This document shows, in pieces, positions 55,896-64,000 of a stretch of 64,000 nucleotides of DNA (within the stretch, counting starts at the first letter, position 1; each line of letters begins with the position of its first letter). The notes below the pieces were generated by a model. The model saw nothing but the letters and a program-made list of their open reading frames with translations, searched no databases and was not told the DNA's origin. The translations under genes were made by a program, and so were the position numbers. Source of the DNA: Cytophaga sp. FL35. GTDB lineage: Bacteria; Bacteroidota; Bacteroidia; Flavobacteriales; Flavobacteriaceae. The DNA is taken from contig NZ_JACSOH010000011.1 in assembly GCF_014349235.1 (NCBI RefSeq), positions 62,001 through 126,000 of the forward strand. The letters run 5' to 3'.

Positions 55896-57548
55896 CTATT
55901 TCGCAAAATAGATATAGATACCAATAACAATCAAACTAATTAGTAAGCCTACTTGTTTCACATATTTAAAGGGCTCAATGGATACCTGCTTGGTATATTC
56001 AAGTTCAAATGGTTTCTCCCTTGGGAAAAACTTACCAATAATCAGCATAATAATCATATTGGCAACAAATAGAATGGCCATAATATGCAAATAATGGGGG
56101 TAGGCATCTGCCTCAACGAGCCTAAGGGCATCTGCATCGGTAACACCGGAAGCCTTGGCGGTCTCAACCGCCTTCTCCCTTAAGGACGGACTTACCAAAA
56201 ACTCACTGATTATATACAGAACCGAACCGGAAACAATTCCAATTTTAGCGGCAATGGCAGGCACCCTCTTAGTTAAGTACCCTATGGCTATTATCGTAAA
56301 TATTGGTATACTGTATATGCCGTTGATTTTTTGTAGGTAATTAAATAAACTTCCGGCATCTGCAATTAAAGGGGCTATGAACATGGCTGCCAATGCCAAA
56401 CAGACCCCAAAAATTTTCCCATATTTTACAATGGTTTGTTCAGGCGCACTGGGATTAATATGTTGTTTATATATATCAATACCAAATAGCGTTACAGAAC
56501 TATTGAGAACACTATTAAAAGAACTCAATATAGCTCCGAACAAAACGGCGGCAAAGAATCCTACCATTGGTTTTGGCAATACCGCCCTAACCAGTTCCGG
56601 ATATGCCAAATCACTGGATTCCAAACCTCCATTAAAATAATGATAGGCAATCATCCCTGGCAAGACTAAAATTAAGGGCCCTAAAATTTTCAAAAATGCA
56701 GCAAGCAAAAGACCTTTTTGGCCCTCTGCCAGATTCTTGGCACCCAATGCCCTTTGAATAATCTGTTGATTGGTACCCCAATAGAACAACTGCACCAGCA
56801 TCATTCCCGTAAAAATGGTAGAAAAAGGAACCTCCTGACCAGGTTCCCCGGTAGAATCAAATCGCTCAGGATTGGCCTCCATTAAAATATCCAACCCACT
56901 TAATACGCTTCCATCCCCAATGGCCATCAAACCGAATACAGGAATTAAAATTCCCCCGATAATCAATCCTACGGCATTGATACTGTCTGATACCGCCACC
57001 GCCTTTAGTCCTCCAAAAACGGCATATATGGAACCAATGATTCCAATACCCCAAATACAAATGACCAATGCAGTACCATCGGAAACATTCAACAGTCCGG
57101 GTACATCGAACATGCCACTTATTGCAACCGACCCAGAATAAAGAATTACCGGTAAAAGCACTACCACATAACCCGTTAAAAACAGTACGGAAGTAATGGT
57201 TTTAGTAGACGTATCAAATCTAGATGCCAAAAATTGGGGCACCGTGGTCAATCCGCCTTTTAGATATCTAGGCAATAAATAAATGGCCGTAACCACCATA
57301 GCCATTGCCGCCAAGGTTTCCCAAGCCATTACCGAAAGCCCATCCTTGTAGGCACTGCCATTTAGGCCTACTATTTGCTCAGTAGAGAGATTGGTCAAAA
57401 GTAACGATCCCGCGATCACACCCGCCGTTAAACTTCTACCGCCTAAAAAATAACCATCAGATGATTTTTCATCCGTAGAACGGGTTGCCACATAAGCTAT
57501 AACGGCAACCAGAATTGTAAAACCTAAAAAAGAAAGAATTCCAATCAT
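55896..57548 (-). CDS. Sodium:solute symporter (SSS family), probable sugar transporter
   Basis: This 550-residue protein has about 13-14 membrane helices. GYFLGGRSLTAGVIAGSLLLTNLS near residue 33 is a typical SSS start, and an AFLKILGPLILVLPG stretch lies near residue 290. The family uses the sodium gradient to import sugars, amino acids or other solutes. The gene is convergent with xylA and the xyl genes suggest a pentose or hexose substrate, but the substrate is inferred. The C-terminal end has short extra helices. Confidence 0.85.
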   Translation of the reverse strand: MIGILSFLGFTILVAVIAYVATRSTDEKSSDGYFLGGRSLTAGVIAGSLLLTNLSTEQIVGLNGSAYKDGLSVMAWETLAAMAMVVTAIYLLPRYLKGGLTTVPQFLASRFDTSTKTITSVLFLTGYVVVLLPVILYSGSVAISGMFDVPGLLNVSDGTALVICIWGIGIIGSIYAVFGGLKAVAVSDSINAVGLIIGGILIPVFGLMAIGDGSVLSGLDILMEANPERFDSTGEPGQEVPFSTIFTGMMLVQLFYWGTNQQIIQRALGAKNLAEGQKGLLLAAFLKILGPLILVLPGMIAYHYFNGGLESSDLAYPELVRAVLPKPMVGFFAAVLFGAILSSFNSVLNSSVTLFGIDIYKQHINPSAPEQTIVKYGKIFGVCLALAAMFIAPLIADAGSLFNYLQKINGIYSIPIFTIIAIGYLTKRVPAIAAKIGIVSGSVLYIISEFLVSPSLREKAVETAKASGVTDADALRLVEADAYPHYLHIMAILFVANMIIMLIIGKFFPREKPFELEYTKQVSIEPFKYVKQVGLLISLIVIGIYIYFAK

Positions 57549-57850
57549 TAAAGTAGTAAGAGTTGATTAAGAGGGGTAAATATATCGGATTATTTGATAA
57601 CTATTCAATTATGGCCCCATAATATAGGGTAATTCTAAATCAGGCATTCCTAGAAATATTTGCCACCTTCCCATCTAGCCGCTTTAAATAACAAATAATT
57701 TAGGACGTTTATTGAGAGCGCCTTATCATTGTTGAAAATGTAAAATAATGTACTTTTGCCTATTCAAGTGTTCAACCAATTAATCTAGGCTAAAAAATGG
57801 CCTAATCTGCTCATTTTTAAGGAGCGATAACTACAAAATTCACACGGTAA
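57549..57850. other. 302-bp divergent intergenic region
   Basis: The gap between the symporter and PAP2-like genes holds one clear plus-strand promoter (TTG at 57732-57734 and TACTTTTG at 57751-57758). I see no exact minus-strand consensus for the symporter and no RNA gene. Confidence 0.5.
57732..57758 (+). promoter_or_regulatory. Promoter of the haloperoxidase-like lipoprotein gene
   Basis: TACTTTTG (57751-57758) matches TAnnTTTG exactly, with TTG at 57732-57734 about 16 bp upstream as the -33 box. The 5' leader would be about 90 nt. Confidence 0.5.
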
Positions 57851-59212
57851 ATGAAAAAAATATTGTTACTACTTACAATGACAATAACTTTTATCTCGTG
57901 CCAAGAGGAAACAAAACCTGTTGAGCCTATTGAGATAAGCGCCGAAGATTTACATGCCTCTGTAGATAAGGTTACGGAAATTATGATTCATGACATTTTC
58001 TCACCACCGGTGGCCAGTAGAATTTTTGCATATCCCAATATTGCAGCTTACGAAATTGTTGCCTTAGATAATGAAAACTATCATTCCTTAGTGGGGCAGA
58101 TTACAGATTTGACCCCAATTCCAGAGCCAGATACCGCAAAGGCCATTAATTACGATCTTTCCGCTTTGGTGGCGCATATGGAGTTAAGCAAGCGGCTCAT
58201 TTTCTCAGAAGACCGAATGGAGGCCCTTCGTGATAGTTTATATGGTGTATGGGAGGGTAAAAATCCTACTGTTTTTAAAAGCTCAAAAGACTACGGTCTT
58301 CTAGTAGCTGACCACATAGGTGAATGGATGAACAAGGACAACTATCCGCAGACCCGTACGATGCCCAAGTTTACGGTGGATGCGGACAACCCTTCTAGAT
58401 GGCAACCAACACCACCTGCCTACATGGACGGAATTGAACCGCATTGGAGTAAAATAAGGCCGTTTGTAATTGATTCTGCCGCACAGTTCAAACCATTGCC
58501 TCCCCCTTCTTTTTCAATGGAAACAAATTCCGATTTTTATAAGGAGCTAAAAGAGGTCTATGATGTAGGTAAAAAAATCGAGGAAGAAGGCGATGAATCC
58601 GAAGAAATAGAAATAGCCAAATTTTGGGATTGTAACCCTTATGTAAGTGTTACCCGAGGCCATCTCATGTTTGCAACCAAAAAAATCACTCCTGGGGCGC
58701 ATTGGATCGGTATTACTAAAATTGCCGCTAGAAAAACCAATAGTGATTTTGACAAGACCCTTTTTGCCTATACCAAAACTTCCATGGCCATAGCAGATGG
58801 CTTTATTAGTTGTTGGGACGAAAAGTACAGAAGTAACCTAATAAGGCCGGAAACATTGATCAATCAGCATATTGATGATGAATGGAAGCCTGTATTGCAA
58901 ACACCTCCTTTTCCAGAATATACAAGTGGACATTCAGTTGTATCCGGTGCCGCCTCCACAGCGCTCACTAGCATTTTTGGAGATGGGTTTAGTTTTGACG
59001 ATGATACAGAAGTACCTTATGGCTTGCCAGTTAGAAGCTTCAATTCTTTTCATGAAGCGGCTGAAGAAGCGGCCATTAGCAGAATGTACGGGGGCATCCA
59101 CTACCGTGCGGCTGTAGAAGTAGGGCTAAAACAAGGTCGTGACCTAGGAAATTTCTTGGTAGAAAAGCTTCATATGAACACGGACCAAAGGGTAGCCGAT
59201 AATCTGCACTAA
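57851..59212 (+). CDS. Vanadium-haloperoxidase/PAP2-like lipoprotein
   Basis: The 453-residue lipoprotein has its lipid site at Cys17 (TFISC). The acid-phosphatase/haloperoxidase signature lies in the C-terminal third: K-x6-RP in EKYRSNLIRPETL, PEYTSGHSVVSG (the PSGH-like motif) near residue 360, and SRMYGGIHYRAAVEVG with the final R-x5-H. The phosphate- or vanadate-binding residues are present. It could be a non-specific phosphatase or a vanadium haloperoxidase; the sequence alone does not decide. It follows a clear promoter. Confidence 0.8.
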   Translation: MKKILLLLTMTITFISCQEETKPVEPIEISAEDLHASVDKVTEIMIHDIFSPPVASRIFAYPNIAAYEIVALDNENYHSLVGQITDLTPIPEPDTAKAINYDLSALVAHMELSKRLIFSEDRMEALRDSLYGVWEGKNPTVFKSSKDYGLLVADHIGEWMNKDNYPQTRTMPKFTVDADNPSRWQPTPPAYMDGIEPHWSKIRPFVIDSAAQFKPLPPPSFSMETNSDFYKELKEVYDVGKKIEEEGDESEEIEIAKFWDCNPYVSVTRGHLMFATKKITPGAHWIGITKIAARKTNSDFDKTLFAYTKTSMAIADGFISCWDEKYRSNLIRPETLINQHIDDEWKPVLQTPPFPEYTSGHSVVSGAASTALTSIFGDGFSFDDDTEVPYGLPVRSFNSFHEAAEEAAISRMYGGIHYRAAVEVGLKQGRDLGNFLVEKLHMNTDQRVADNLH

Positions 59213-59241
59213 GAATAGAACTCTGCTAAATCATGATACTC

Positions 59242-59260
59242 CCCGATGATTAACATCGGG
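59242..59260 (+). terminator. Hairpin downstream of the haloperoxidase-like gene
   Basis: CCCGATG-ATTAA-CATCGGG forms a perfect 7-bp stem 30 bp after the stop. The trailing sequence AAATGTTTCTAATTTG is only moderately T-rich, so this is a weak terminator. Confidence 0.45.
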
Positions 59261-59292
59261 AAATGTTTCTAATTTGAAAAACATCCTAGACT

Positions 59293-60147
59293 TTGAATAA
59301 AATCACCTTCTATTCTCTAATTAGTTTTTTGCTTCATAGCTGCGCCAATCATGGGCAGCTAAAATTCCTTGCCAAATTACCTAAGGATCTAAAGGAAAAC
59401 TCCGGAATTGCCTATTTTTCCGGTGATACGGCTTGGTTTGTGGCAGACAGCGGAAACTCGGATGACATTTACCAAGTAAGTTTTGAAGGGGAACTGATCA
59501 AAAAGTTAGAAGTTAAAAATGCAAAGAACAGAGATTGGGAAGAACTTACAGAAGACAAAAAAGGCAATCTCTATATTGGTAATTTCGGGAACAACTATAA
59601 TGATAGGGATGATTTAGTCATCTATAAACTACCTAACCCCGAAATTGAACCGGGTAAGAAGATTGACGCCCAAAAAATTGAATTCCGGTTTCCGGAACAA
59701 AAGGAATTTCCTCCCCAAAAAAGAGATTTAATTTATGATGCGGAGGCCATGTTCCATTACAATGGATACTTATACATCTTTACAAAAGATAGGGCCAAGC
59801 CATTCACCGGTCGTACCGCCTTATACAAAGTACCGGACACAGAAGGAGACTATGATGCAAAACTCATTAGTTCTTTAAATATTTGTGACAATTGGGATTT
59901 TTGCCGCATTACTGCCGCGGATATTTCCAATGATGGAAATACCGTTGTTCTACTTGGCTACGGCAAACTATGGAAGTTTACAGATTACGCAGGGGATGAT
60001 TTTCTTAGCGGAAAAATGGAAGAATATGAGTTGGGATTGCGTACCCAACTAGAATCCGTCACTTTTCTAAACGATAAGGAACTTTTACTTTCAGACGAGG
60101 AAAATAAAAAAGGAGGAGGCAACCTCTACTCCTTTTCGATAGACTAA
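59293..60147 (+). CDS. Putative beta-propeller lipoprotein of unknown function
   Basis: The 284-residue protein begins with a TTG-initiated signal peptide ending in FLLHSC (Cys17), and no in-frame ATG precedes it. The body has repeated NPEI/LYIGNFGNN and LYKVPD-type strands of a beta-propeller. ENSGIAYFSGDTAWFVADSG near residue 36 and DAEAMFHYNGYLYIFTKDRA near 150 look like propeller blades. I do not recognise a catalytic family. Its end holds a terminator-like hairpin for the convergent gene. Confidence 0.6.
   Translation: MNKITFYSLISFLLHSCANHGQLKFLAKLPKDLKENSGIAYFSGDTAWFVADSGNSDDIYQVSFEGELIKKLEVKNAKNRDWEELTEDKKGNLYIGNFGNNYNDRDDLVIYKLPNPEIEPGKKIDAQKIEFRFPEQKEFPPQKRDLIYDAEAMFHYNGYLYIFTKDRAKPFTGRTALYKVPDTEGDYDAKLISSLNICDNWDFCRITAADISNDGNTVVLLGYGKLWKFTDYAGDDFLSGKMEEYELGLRTQLESVTFLNDKELLLSDEENKKGGGNLYSFSID
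60108..60136 (-). terminator. Terminator of the phosphoesterase-barrel gene, embedded in the convergent ORF
   Basis: On the minus strand AAAAGGAG-TA-GAGG pairs with CCTC-CTCCTTTT around a TTG loop (12-bp stem with a TA bulge), followed by T residues (TTTTTTATTTT). It lies 21 bp past the stop at 60158 and inside the last codons of the plus-strand gene 59293-60147. Confidence 0.6.
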
Positions 60148-60157
60148 TTTATCTGTT

Positions 60158-63100
60158 TTAAAAGCCGAAGCCTACCCCAAAAGAGAAACGAAGACCATCT
60201 TCACTATTGAAAAGGGCCAAACGGGCAGAAATCATATCAGCTCCATTTATAAAAAAACCACCTCCGTAAGAGGTATGCCACACATTCGAATCTAAGTTGG
60301 GCAGCCATACCCTACCATAGTCAAAACCGCCATACAGCCCCATAGTAACGGGTAATAGTTCTGTTTTCATTCTTCTAAGGCTATATCTTAGATCTGTATT
60401 TTGATAGAAAGATTTTTTCCCAGTAAAGCGTTGGTTACGGAAGCCTCGCAGACCATCTATACCTCCAATACTTGCCGCTTGAAAAAACTCGTAACCATCC
60501 CCGATGTTAAAGTGCGCTTTCCACTTGGTTGCCAAAACCAATCTACCATTGGGTATTAGTCTATGATCAATGGAAAATGTAGGAACAATATACCCAAAAT
60601 CCTTATTTTCTGTTAGGTTATTCTTATAACCTACTTTCAAAGAAGTTGACATTCCCATAGTCGGGAATGCAGCATTGTCCGAATTTGAAAACGAATATTC
60701 CGCATCGGCACCCATAAAAGACATTTTATTTTCCTCTCCATTCTCCAAATAAAAGGTATTAATGAACCTATTATCTGTCTCTTCTACTTGAATGGATTCA
60801 TAAGAAACACCTGTTTTAAACTTTCCTCCCAATTGCCCACGCCAAACCAGGGACGGACTAACCTCTAGATTTTGAATACGAACCCTATTATAGTCCATTC
60901 CCAAATCATCATCCTCATTGACTGATTCATTACCAAATCCAAAAAAGTTAACACTAAAATTAGGACTCGTAAAACGGGCACTCAAATCAAAGTTCCAATT
61001 CTCGAATATTTCGGCGAACTCCCCTGAATACCCCAATTCAAATCCGCTAGTGGCAAAATAGAAAGACGCATCCACCTTGTGCCTTTGGGTAAAGGGATTT
61101 TGCCTAAAACCTTTATAGGTATAGGTATCGCTCAATCCAATTTTTAAGCCATCGTCCGGGTTAAAACCAATGGTGGGCACCAATTGGTTCAAAGAACTCC
61201 GTACTTGCATGGGCAAATAGGTATTTACATTATAATCATCCGTAAGCTTAACTTTGGCATTTTGGGTATCCTTAAGACTGTTTTTTTTGGATTTGTAATC
61301 ATAAATGACAATGTTTCCACCTTGTTCCAAATCATAAATATCATTGTTATGTCCCCCAATCAAGCGAACCTTAATTCCGCTACCACTATCTCCATGTACC
61401 TCAAAACGATCATCATCATCCAAACCATACACCCAAATTTCCTTGGAGATTTGGGCATCAAAAACTTTATGAAAAAATAATTTATCTTTTTCGCCTTTTA
61501 TATTTCTATATCCTTTTACTTCGGTCTGTTGCTTATTTAGTATGTTCACCTCAAACCAATCATCCTTATCCGTACCCACCACCACTGCATAGGTATTAAG
61601 GATTCTATAATATTCCTCGGCGGTCTCCGTAATTTTAGACAACCTCGACTTTAGAATACGCTTAATCTCATCCATAGTGTCATCTCTCACTTCTTCAGGA
61701 AACGAGAGGAATGCTTTTTCAATGACCTCATCCGTTAGGTTTTCCTGTAAAAACAGGGCCTGTTGTCGCCACTGTTCCAAAGTGGTCTCTGGCAATACGG
61801 CAACATCCAAAACATAGGTTTTAGGAGAGGCGTTGAACCCTTTTACACTTCTTATTTCTTCATTAAAGCCCTCCATCAACCTTAAGGCCGGTACAATTCT
61901 GGTGGCCAAGTTCATAAAAAAGCCATCCCCATGTTTAGAATATACCATGTCCCTATCTCTTGGCACGGGCCTATAAATGACCTTACCGCTATCCTTATCC
62001 TTAAATTCTGCCCATCTCCACTGGTCTACGTGGCGGTCCCAATCACCTATGACCATATCAAATAACCTAGCCCGCAAATAGAGCTCTGAATCTATAGCGT
62101 ACTTCTCATCATCACGTAAGTCTTCCAACATGCTGTCCGTACTTTTCAGCTCATTGGCATAGCCATAACTATACAAATCGCCATGCCCATCTCCGGCATG
62201 TTCCTCGATCATATACAGTTCATCACCGTAGTTTTCGTTAAAGTCCTTTAAAGCCGGTTGCTTGGGTATGTAATACAAAACAGGATTTGTATGGTAAATT
62301 CCAACAGCGTCTGAAAGTACCGCAGTGGTAAAGGGGGCATATGGATGTGAACCTGTGTAGAAATCCAATAAAAAATCTTCTGTATAGGTATCTTCAAATT
62401 GCCCCATTACGTATTGATCCTGAAAGGCCATGGCCTGTAAATAGAGTTCCGCATCTTTTTTTAAGGCCCTCATTACATATTCCCTTCCGCTTTTATGCCG
62501 AAGTCTCAATGATTTGGATTGATGTCCTCCACCTCTGTGTACAGGCTCAAGCCCGCCCATTAAAGTATCTAAATTTACAGTGGGTGCGGTGACTTTTGTT
62601 GTGTAGTATTTTCTATAACGATTGCCCCACAAAAATTTAAAGAAAGTGCTTTTTTCCTTTTCGGGCGTATCATAAACCGAAGCTTTCACAGTGGCAGGAA
62701 ACGAATCTGGATAGGAATTCTCTAACACCTTACGGTCTGGGGGCAAAACTTGAGAGGTAAAAAGAAACTGTTCTCCCTCTTCTCCCTGAGTACCATAAAA
62801 ATCTACTTGTGAAGAACCGTCCTTGTAGACTTCCAAAACTGCATATCCCCTTTGTCCGGTGGAAAATTTACTCCCGTTAATTAATCGGGTAGCACCCTTT
62901 TTAGCTCCTGAACCACTCACAATTTGAGGTGTATTATCTTGCACGATATATTGCAACGTATGCTCATGCCCAGAGGTCAATATCACCTTTTGTGAGTATT
63001 GGGCCAAGGTAACTATCCTCTTTCGCAACTCCCTGTACCTTTTATTGCTTAAATCTTCAATGGATGCTCCCGTTGTTTTCCTTAACAAATTGATAACGGA

Positions 63101-63865
63101 GCCTATTACCGGTAATGGCCCAACATGCGGTTTAGGGTAAAAATGTCTTCTAAGGTCAAATTCACCTCCATGCGCACCATGACTATAAACAGGATGGTGC
63201 ATGGCAATAATGGTTGTTTTTTGCCTATTATCCTTGATGGCATCCTCCAACTCCAACCAAAATCTGGCCCTACTTTTTATTTCACACTTATCATTGATAT
63301 CTGGGCGCTTGTCCCAATTGGTCAAATACCATTCTGTGTCTATGGCAATGATGGCCACATCTTCCTTTACCTCAATGGTTTTGATGGGGCAACCATCTTC
63401 CGGAAAATAGACTTCCTTGCTACCCAATGCCTTCTGAATATATTTTTGTTCCCGCTTTAACCCCACCAATCCTTCCGTATACCAGTCATGGTTACCTGGA
63501 ATAAAGAGAGGTCTTCCTTTAAAGTTCTCCAAAGTTTTTAGTTGGGCATCCAAATCGTTTTTTGCCTTCAAGTAGGCCGCGGTAGAATCCTTAGGGTCCG
63601 GCAATCCGGCAGGGTAAATGTTATCTCCCAAAAAAATCGCCGTACTATTTTTATCCGCCCTATCCAATCTTTTCTTGAAGATTTTGAGTGCCTTGTTCAT
63701 ATCGTTCATAGGCGAAAGACCGGCATCTCCAATGAGATAAAAAGTGTGAGCCACCTCCTTTTCAGAATTTAAATCCACTCCTTTTCCGTCTTTATATTTG
63801 GGCTTATAGGTAGCACAAGCAGATACTAAAAGAACAAACGTAATGAGCACAAAATGTTTGGTCAT
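60158..63865 (-). CDS. Metallophosphoesterase fused to outer-membrane beta-barrel (BamA-like), lipoprotein signal
   Basis: This 1235-residue protein has a lipoprotein-type signal (VLLVSAC, Cys17), a calcineurin-like phosphoesterase domain (about 40-320) and an outer-membrane barrel at the end (about 870-1235, ending GVGFGF). Metal motifs are GDAG at 46-49, GDN at 80-82, GNHD at 124-127, MHHPVYSHGAHGG and SGHEHTLQY. The middle region (about 420-860) is large and uncharacterised. ATG 63865 is preferred over an upstream TTG since it places the signal peptide at the start. It would place a phosphatase at the outer membrane; its substrate is unknown. Confidence 0.82.
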   Translation of the reverse strand: MTKHFVLITFVLLVSACATYKPKYKDGKGVDLNSEKEVAHTFYLIGDAGLSPMNDMNKALKIFKKRLDRADKNSTAIFLGDNIYPAGLPDPKDSTAAYLKAKNDLDAQLKTLENFKGRPLFIPGNHDWYTEGLVGLKREQKYIQKALGSKEVYFPEDGCPIKTIEVKEDVAIIAIDTEWYLTNWDKRPDINDKCEIKSRARFWLELEDAIKDNRQKTTIIAMHHPVYSHGAHGGEFDLRRHFYPKPHVGPLPVIGSVINLLRKTTGASIEDLSNKRYRELRKRIVTLAQYSQKVILTSGHEHTLQYIVQDNTPQIVSGSGAKKGATRLINGSKFSTGQRGYAVLEVYKDGSSQVDFYGTQGEEGEQFLFTSQVLPPDRKVLENSYPDSFPATVKASVYDTPEKEKSTFFKFLWGNRYRKYYTTKVTAPTVNLDTLMGGLEPVHRGGGHQSKSLRLRHKSGREYVMRALKKDAELYLQAMAFQDQYVMGQFEDTYTEDFLLDFYTGSHPYAPFTTAVLSDAVGIYHTNPVLYYIPKQPALKDFNENYGDELYMIEEHAGDGHGDLYSYGYANELKSTDSMLEDLRDDEKYAIDSELYLRARLFDMVIGDWDRHVDQWRWAEFKDKDSGKVIYRPVPRDRDMVYSKHGDGFFMNLATRIVPALRLMEGFNEEIRSVKGFNASPKTYVLDVAVLPETTLEQWRQQALFLQENLTDEVIEKAFLSFPEEVRDDTMDEIKRILKSRLSKITETAEEYYRILNTYAVVVGTDKDDWFEVNILNKQQTEVKGYRNIKGEKDKLFFHKVFDAQISKEIWVYGLDDDDRFEVHGDSGSGIKVRLIGGHNNDIYDLEQGGNIVIYDYKSKKNSLKDTQNAKVKLTDDYNVNTYLPMQVRSSLNQLVPTIGFNPDDGLKIGLSDTYTYKGFRQNPFTQRHKVDASFYFATSGFELGYSGEFAEIFENWNFDLSARFTSPNFSVNFFGFGNESVNEDDDLGMDYNRVRIQNLEVSPSLVWRGQLGGKFKTGVSYESIQVEETDNRFINTFYLENGEENKMSFMGADAEYSFSNSDNAAFPTMGMSTSLKVGYKNNLTENKDFGYIVPTFSIDHRLIPNGRLVLATKWKAHFNIGDGYEFFQAASIGGIDGLRGFRNQRFTGKKSFYQNTDLRYSLRRMKTELLPVTMGLYGGFDYGRVWLPNLDSNVWHTSYGGGFFINGADMISARLALFNSEDGLRFSFGVGFGF

Positions 63866-63918
63866 AGGGATACTATTGGTTCTTAATATTTCGTATTTTG
63901 GACGCAAAACCTAATTTT

Positions 63919-64000
63919 ATGTCAGATTTACTGTCTAAGACCGAAGATTTTGCGACCGATATTTTGGTCAATAAATTGGACAGCAACTTTTTATATCACA
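63919..64000 (+). CDS. Start of an HD-domain-like protein (3' end outside window)
   Basis: Only 27 codons are visible, from ATG 63919. The N-terminus MSDLLSKTEDFATDILVNKL resembles the start of flavobacterial HD-domain phosphohydrolases of the Pycsar-effector-like group, where a LYHNLRHT-type motif follows; the visible end FLYH fits. It is divergent from the phosphoesterase-barrel gene. The identity rests on a short segment and remains tentative. Confidence 0.4.
   Translation, partial: MSDLLSKTEDFATDILVNKLDSNFLYH

Overview
The window looks like a chromosomal segment of a Bacteroidota bacterium, most likely a (probably marine) member of the Flavobacteriaceae. The evidence is a SusC/SusD pair, a giant secreted protein with a type IX secretion type B C-terminal domain followed by a PorP/SprF partner, an arginine operon using an N-acylornithine carbamoyltransferase (argF'), mevalonate-pathway genes, many lipoproteins with acidic residues just after the lipid-bearing cysteine, and several upstream TAnnTTTG promoter elements. 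I see no rRNA, tRNA, CRISPR array, prophage or insertion sequence. The genus cannot be fixed from the sequence alone.

Layout. 1-1720: the end of a family 2 glycosyltransferase and a polytopic GT-C-like mannosyltransferase. 1726-14262: a long arginine plus proline biosynthesis operon, in the order leader peptide, GNAT, argG, argC, proC, argD, proA, proB, argF', SDR, argB, argE, four-helix-bundle gene, argH. It is preceded by a tiny unannotated ORF rich in Arg and Pro codons that looks like an attenuation leader. 14344-18977: a small lipoprotein, an M1 aminopeptidase, an endonuclease/exonuclease/phosphatase-family protein and a metzincin-like lipoprotein. 19038-26894: a 2309-residue repeat adhesin-like protein and its PorP/SprF partner. 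26904-30979 (minus strand): a pseudouridine synthase homologue lacking the catalytic Asp, a UbiA-family prenyltransferase, mevalonate kinase and diphosphomevalonate decarboxylase. 31053-34103: TspO, DUF1697, a flavoprotein and a glycerophosphodiesterase. 34100-45062: a maltose/alpha-glucan locus (GH13, GH65, beta-phosphoglucomutase, LacI regulator, divergent susC-susD), closed by a strong terminator. 45200-52779: two tandem giant FG-GAP/UnbV-ASPIC lipoproteins and a membrane-anchored GyrI-like protein. 52936-57548: xylulokinase, xylose isomerase and a convergent sodium:solute symporter. 57851-64000: a vanadium-haloperoxidase/PAP2-like lipoprotein, a beta-propeller-like lipoprotein, a phosphoesterase fused to an outer-membrane barrel, and the start of an HD-domain-like protein.

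How the genes work together. The arginine operon should make arginine through N-acylated intermediates. Ser90 in ArgF' sits where Ser or Pro is known to give N-succinylornithine specificity, so the route is probably succinylated and the leading GNAT is the natural candidate for the missing N-acylglutamate synthase. The proline genes share glutamate and the operon, and the leader peptide contains codons for both end products. In the maltose locus, imported glucans would be cut by GH13 and phosphorolysed by GH65, and the resulting beta-glucose-1-phosphate isomerised by PgmB, under LacI control.

The best candidates for something undescribed are the Arg/Pro leader, the GNAT plus ArgF' Ser90 pair, the SDR gene with no standard start codon, the UnbV/ASPIC tandem module and the phosphoesterase-barrel fusion.
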